A stretch of 64,000 nucleotides of DNA from Paramecium octaurelia (lineage: Eukaryota > Ciliophora > Oligohymenophorea > Peniculida > Parameciidae): NCBI GenBank assembly GCA_905182995.1, contig CAJJDP010000029.1:558001-622000 (forward strand), written 5' to 3'. Of this stretch, positions 60,647 through 64,000 are shown in pieces (position 1 is the first letter of the stretch; every line of letters begins with the position of its first letter). The notes below the pieces were generated by a model, which saw only the letters and a program-made list of their open reading frames with translations, did not search any database and was not told the DNA's origin. Made by a program: the position numbers and the translations under genes.

Positions 60647-61267
60647 AGTTGGCTATGCTATTTTCAATTTGATCTTAACAACATTCTTCACAAGTAGTTT
60701 CTTTTTAGTTTTATTGAACAGTTCCAATATCTCTTCAGTATTTTGATATTTTTAATTGCATCAAAAAACCCTATTAATTGGTTAAATGTTTTAGAAAAAA
60801 GATTTTATAATTTTCCATAAGAGGACAAAAGGGAAATAAAAGCTTTAATAATTTATTCCTAAAAATCATTATTAAAATGATTTTTTGAATATTTTTATAA
60901 ATTCTACAATGCATATGAGATTTATTCAATCAAAAAACCTGAAAAATATAACTATTCAGTCTACATTGGATAAAGTAATGGATCAATTTAGAGTGTTATG
61001 CTTAAACCTATAGCTTTGATGGCTTCAACCCTACAATAGGACAATCGAATAAATGCATTAAACATACACTGCATAGAGAAGCAATTTAAACTGATGGGAG
61101 AAGACAATCTACAATTGCTCATGTATAAAAATTCTATACTCAAAGAAGCTATATAAAATTGGAAGGAAGGAGGTTAGAGAAATTTTTTTGTGTCAATAGT
61201 TTTCATATAAGATAAATACTTGTCTGATTATAACAATTTGGATAGCAATTATTGGAATTTTAAGTGA
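60647..61267 (+). pseudogene. coding fragment with one in-frame TGA, unrecognised (second copy 62,268-62,888)
   Basis: A 207-codon frame runs to TGA 61,265-61,267 and is interrupted by a single TGA at 60,878-60,880. Text includes INWLNVLEKRFYNFPQEDK before the stop, and EYFYKFYNAYEIYSIKKPEK, YSVYIGQSNGSIQSVMLK and RINALNIHCIEKQFKLMGED after it. Downstream text in another frame (DDVENKRMSYDLLVQKML, QVVDWILASE, ending near 63,026) may belong to the same gene. Both assembly copies carry the TGA. No family recognised. Confidence 0.45.
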
Positions 61268-61375
61268 CAAATAATAAGGAATTCAATTTCCTATGATTAT
61301 ATGATGATGTTGAAAATAAGAGAATGTCCTATGATCTCCTTGTTCAGAAAATGTTAATCTTAAATAAACAAGTTN

Positions 61376-62995
61376 ATAAGACTCCTTACATACTGTCAAA
61401 TAATAGATCGTAAAAGACCCAGCTAACTCTTCTAGATATAATTCTCTTTGCCAAATTTTTAAGGATTAAAGTTAAATAAAGTGGAGAGAGGTGCTTCAAA
61501 AATCTCATTATATCTTTCTTAATTTTTAAATTGAGATCTTAGTCCATCATGTTAAAGTATCAATGATAATAAAAGATTTTTGCGATAGGTTATAAGATGG
61601 TAGCTAAATTCTTTAATGATTGAATTTATGAGATAGATAATTATTCTGCTTAGATGGCAAAATTTCTCCTACTCAAACAATTCTGCTATTTATAAATCTT
61701 AAGAAATGAGCTATTTGAGAGTTAAAATGGCAAGGGTTATGAGCCCAAAAATACTGATAGGATAATATCCGATAGTGACCTGAAGGATTAGTTGGATAAT
61801 CAATGATTCAACTTGAAATACTTTATGAAGAAATAAAATCTTATTCAGATAACTGGAATAGCATTTTAAATAATTAAAAGTAATTTACAATTCAATATAC
61901 CCAGAACAAAATTAAGAACAGGAAAGCAGAGATTGACTTGGAGAGTATTGAAGTGAATACTTAGTGGATATAGGTGAAATAATCGGTGGATGAAGCCTAT
62001 ATGAAGTAGAAATACTTGTCGTAAGAGTTGAAGGAAATTATGACCTGGCAGATCATAACAAAACTTTGATAATATTTCCACTCGCCCTGAATGGGCAGCC
62101 AGAAATATTCATAAAAATGAATTAATTTAATGATTTGAATTGCCTATATAATATATAAGTTTTTAAGGCTACTTATTATTTCGATTATTTCCCCTTGATT
62201 TTGTCAAAGCAGATAATCAATGTGCAAAGGACTCTGCAAAGTTAACCTAATAACATATATAAATTGAAGTTGGCTATGCTATTTTCAATTTGATCTTAAC
62301 AACATTCTTCACAAGTAGTTTCTTTTTAGTTTTATTGAACAGTTCCAATATCTCTTCAGTATTTTGATATTTTTAATTGCATCAAAAAACCCTATTAATT
62401 GGTTAAATGTTTTAGAAAAAAGATTTTATAATTTTCCATAAGAGGACAAAAGGGAAATAAAAGCTTTAATAATTTATTCCTAAAAATCATTATTAAAATG
62501 ATTTTTTGAATATTTTTATAAATTCTACAATGCATATGAGATTTATTCAATCAAAAAACCTGAAAAATATAACTATTCAGTCTACATTGGATAAAGTAAT
62601 GGATCAATTTAGAGTGTTATGCTTAAACCTATAGCTTTGATGGCTTCAACCCTACAATAGGACAATCGAATAAATGCATTAAACATACACTGCATAGAGA
62701 AGCAATTTAAACTGATGGGAGAAGACAATCTACAATTGCTCATGTATAAAAATTCTATACTCAAAGAAGCTATATAAAATTGGAAGGAAGGAGGTTAGAG
62801 AAATTTTTTTGTGTCAATAGTTTTCATATAAGATAAATACTTGTCTGATTATAACAATTTGGATAGCAATTATTGGAATTTTAAGTGACAAATAATAAGG
62901 AATTCAATTTCCTATGATTATATGATGATGTTGAAAATAAGAGAATGTCCTATGATCTCCTTGTTCAGAAAATGTTAATCTTAAATAAACAAGTT
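61376..62995 (+). repeat. direct repeat, copy 2 (1,620 bp)
   Basis: Second copy of 59,755-61,374 after the N at 61,375; the sequence then continues uniquely. Confidence 0.9.
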
Positions 62996-63026
62996 GTTGA
63001 CTGGATTTTGGCTAGCGAATGATTAA

Positions 63027-63627
63027 TTAAATTTAGGGTGTGATTGTTAGTCTTGAGCATCAACAAATAAGATTCTAAGTGATATATCAAAATTAGAATT
63101 CAACCTATCTTAAAGGTTATTAAAAAATCTTGATTACTGGGAAACAAAGATTTTAGGTTATATTGAAAATTCAACATTTTCAAGTAATAAAATTTGCACT
63201 GCGAAATCTTAATATAAGTAGCCATTTTATGAGATAATTATTGAGTGATGATATTACATTATCCATTAGTCATATATTGATTTGGATTAATCAAACTGTT
63301 ATGAATGCCAAATCAATAGCATATATGATTACCATTATTGAGATTTCTTTTAAACGTTGATTAAATATATGAATTTCTTAATTTATTTAATTAACATTCT
63401 CATAGAATTCAATCTTTTATTAGTAGTATTTAGTTCATTTGCTGTCAGAATTGTTTCTATTAAAACAAATTTGGCATGATTTCAATGGCAAAAATTAAGG
63501 GTGCTTACAATAAAGGCAACCATATATCATTATAAATATAATCTTTATATCATAATTGATGTTTATTTATAATTTCCTTGTTCTAATTATTATCATAGAA
63601 GATTTCAAAAATGATTGAACATTATAA
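63027..63627. other. no supported gene
   Basis: AT-rich sequence between the decayed fragment and the last gene. Nothing recognised. Confidence 0.4.
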
Positions 63628-64000
63628 TCAAATAATAAATAATTCATATATATTGTATTTCTGTTCCACTTTATTCAAAGTTACTAAATATTTTCCATCA
63701 TTAGTTAATGCCCCTAATGGAGAATTTGATTCATATTTTATCTCTGTGATTATTTTTAATTTTCCGTCATTTAATATTTTGATAAAATAAAGGTAACATT
63801 ATGCTTTACAACCATTAGGTTCTTTTTATTATCATGCCTGATTGGAGCCATATTGGTATCACTATTTAAATCATTTTTAATTAATTTGACTTCCTTTTAA
63901 AATTTTCTTGATAGTCTTAGTTCTACAATTCAAATGTGCAGAAGCAATCTTTGCTTACTTAATTACCAGTCACCCATATAAATTATTTATCATTTATGAA
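63628..64000 (-). CDS. 3' end of a beta-propeller-like gene (partial, one frame change)
   Basis: The minus-strand frame ending at TGA 63,628-63,630 reads FIKILNDGKLKIITEIKYES followed by NSPLGALTNDGKYLVTLNK. The N-D-G-K-Y-L-V strand-turn pattern is typical of WD40/propeller repeats. Further upstream (63,820-63,870) the text DLNSDTNMAPIRHDN continues in another frame, with an in-phase TGA between, so either a one-base error or decay is present. The gene continues past the window edge. Confidence 0.45.

Larger units (their letters stand above)
59755..61374 (+). repeat. direct repeat, copy 1 (1,620 bp)
   Basis: Same length as 61,376-62,995 with at least two substitutions (near 59,957 and 59,990). 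It ends at the N at 61,375. Confidence 0.9.

Noticed and set aside
60245..62081. 71-residue minus-strand frames at 60,245-60,460 and 61,866-62,081
   Set aside because: Antisense shadows of the better plus-strand frame (60,158-60,448 and its copy); the repetition only reflects the assembly duplication.
1..64000. tRNA or rRNA genes, CRISPR arrays, bacterial promoters or operons
   Set aside because: I saw no cloverleaf-like, rRNA-like or spacer-repeat pattern, and the sequence is that of a ciliate nucleus, so bacterial regulatory features do not apply.

Overview
The window reads as somatic (macronuclear) DNA of a Paramecium species. Three things show this. Long open frames appear only if TAA and TAG are read as glutamine and TGA is the sole stop. 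Introns are 20-37 nt, GT...AG. A telomere array mixes GGGGTT and GGGTTT units, which is the Paramecium pattern (Tetrahymena uses only GGGGTT). Base composition is very AT-rich. All gene calls below were read by eye with the ciliate code; a standard-code ORF list misses almost all of them.

Left part (1-29,520) is a chromosome end. It holds the 3' end of a gene (2-148), an intron-dense repeat gene of the MORN/YwqK-like type (5620-7918, +), a duplicated 10-15 kb block, a cluster of broken genes (WD40, TPR, cysteine-rich and MORN-like remnants, 16.0-22.1 kb), a non-LTR retrotransposon remnant with an endonuclease domain (19.4-20.96 kb, -), an intact pentapeptide/WD40 gene (23,483-25,237, -), and decayed coding sequence up to 28.5 kb. 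A telomere array starts at 29,521 with the G-rich strand pointing right, so the chromosome body is to the left. It runs into an 878-base scaffold gap.

Right part (30,548-64,000) starts with a B-box/coiled-coil/TPR gene (31,416-33,107, +). Two decayed reverse-transcriptase regions follow (34.4-36.0 and 37.0-41.6 kb, both -). Then comes a large signal-peptide/single-pass membrane protein gene (48,524-53,596, -), decayed coding sequence at 56.1-56.7 and 60.1-63 kb, and the 3' end of a beta-propeller-like gene (63,628 to the window end, -).

The scaffold is stitched. Seven single-N positions (11,512; 13,999; 18,722; 41,602; 50,544; 53,699; 61,375) and the 816-base gap at 58,273 are each flanked by 0.8-1.6 kb direct repeats. 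Several copies are identical over all the sequence I compared and are best explained as unmerged overlapping contigs. Collapsing one of them makes a 1,273-codon frame continuous, which supports this. Others differ, and one pair differs by a 66-bp segment bounded by TA dinucleotides, the signature of Paramecium internal eliminated sequence (IES) excision. Between the recognisable genes there are long stretches in which I see no supportable feature. Chance open frames of 150-250 codons are expected in DNA this AT-rich with one stop codon, so such frames are scored low unless a motif supports them.
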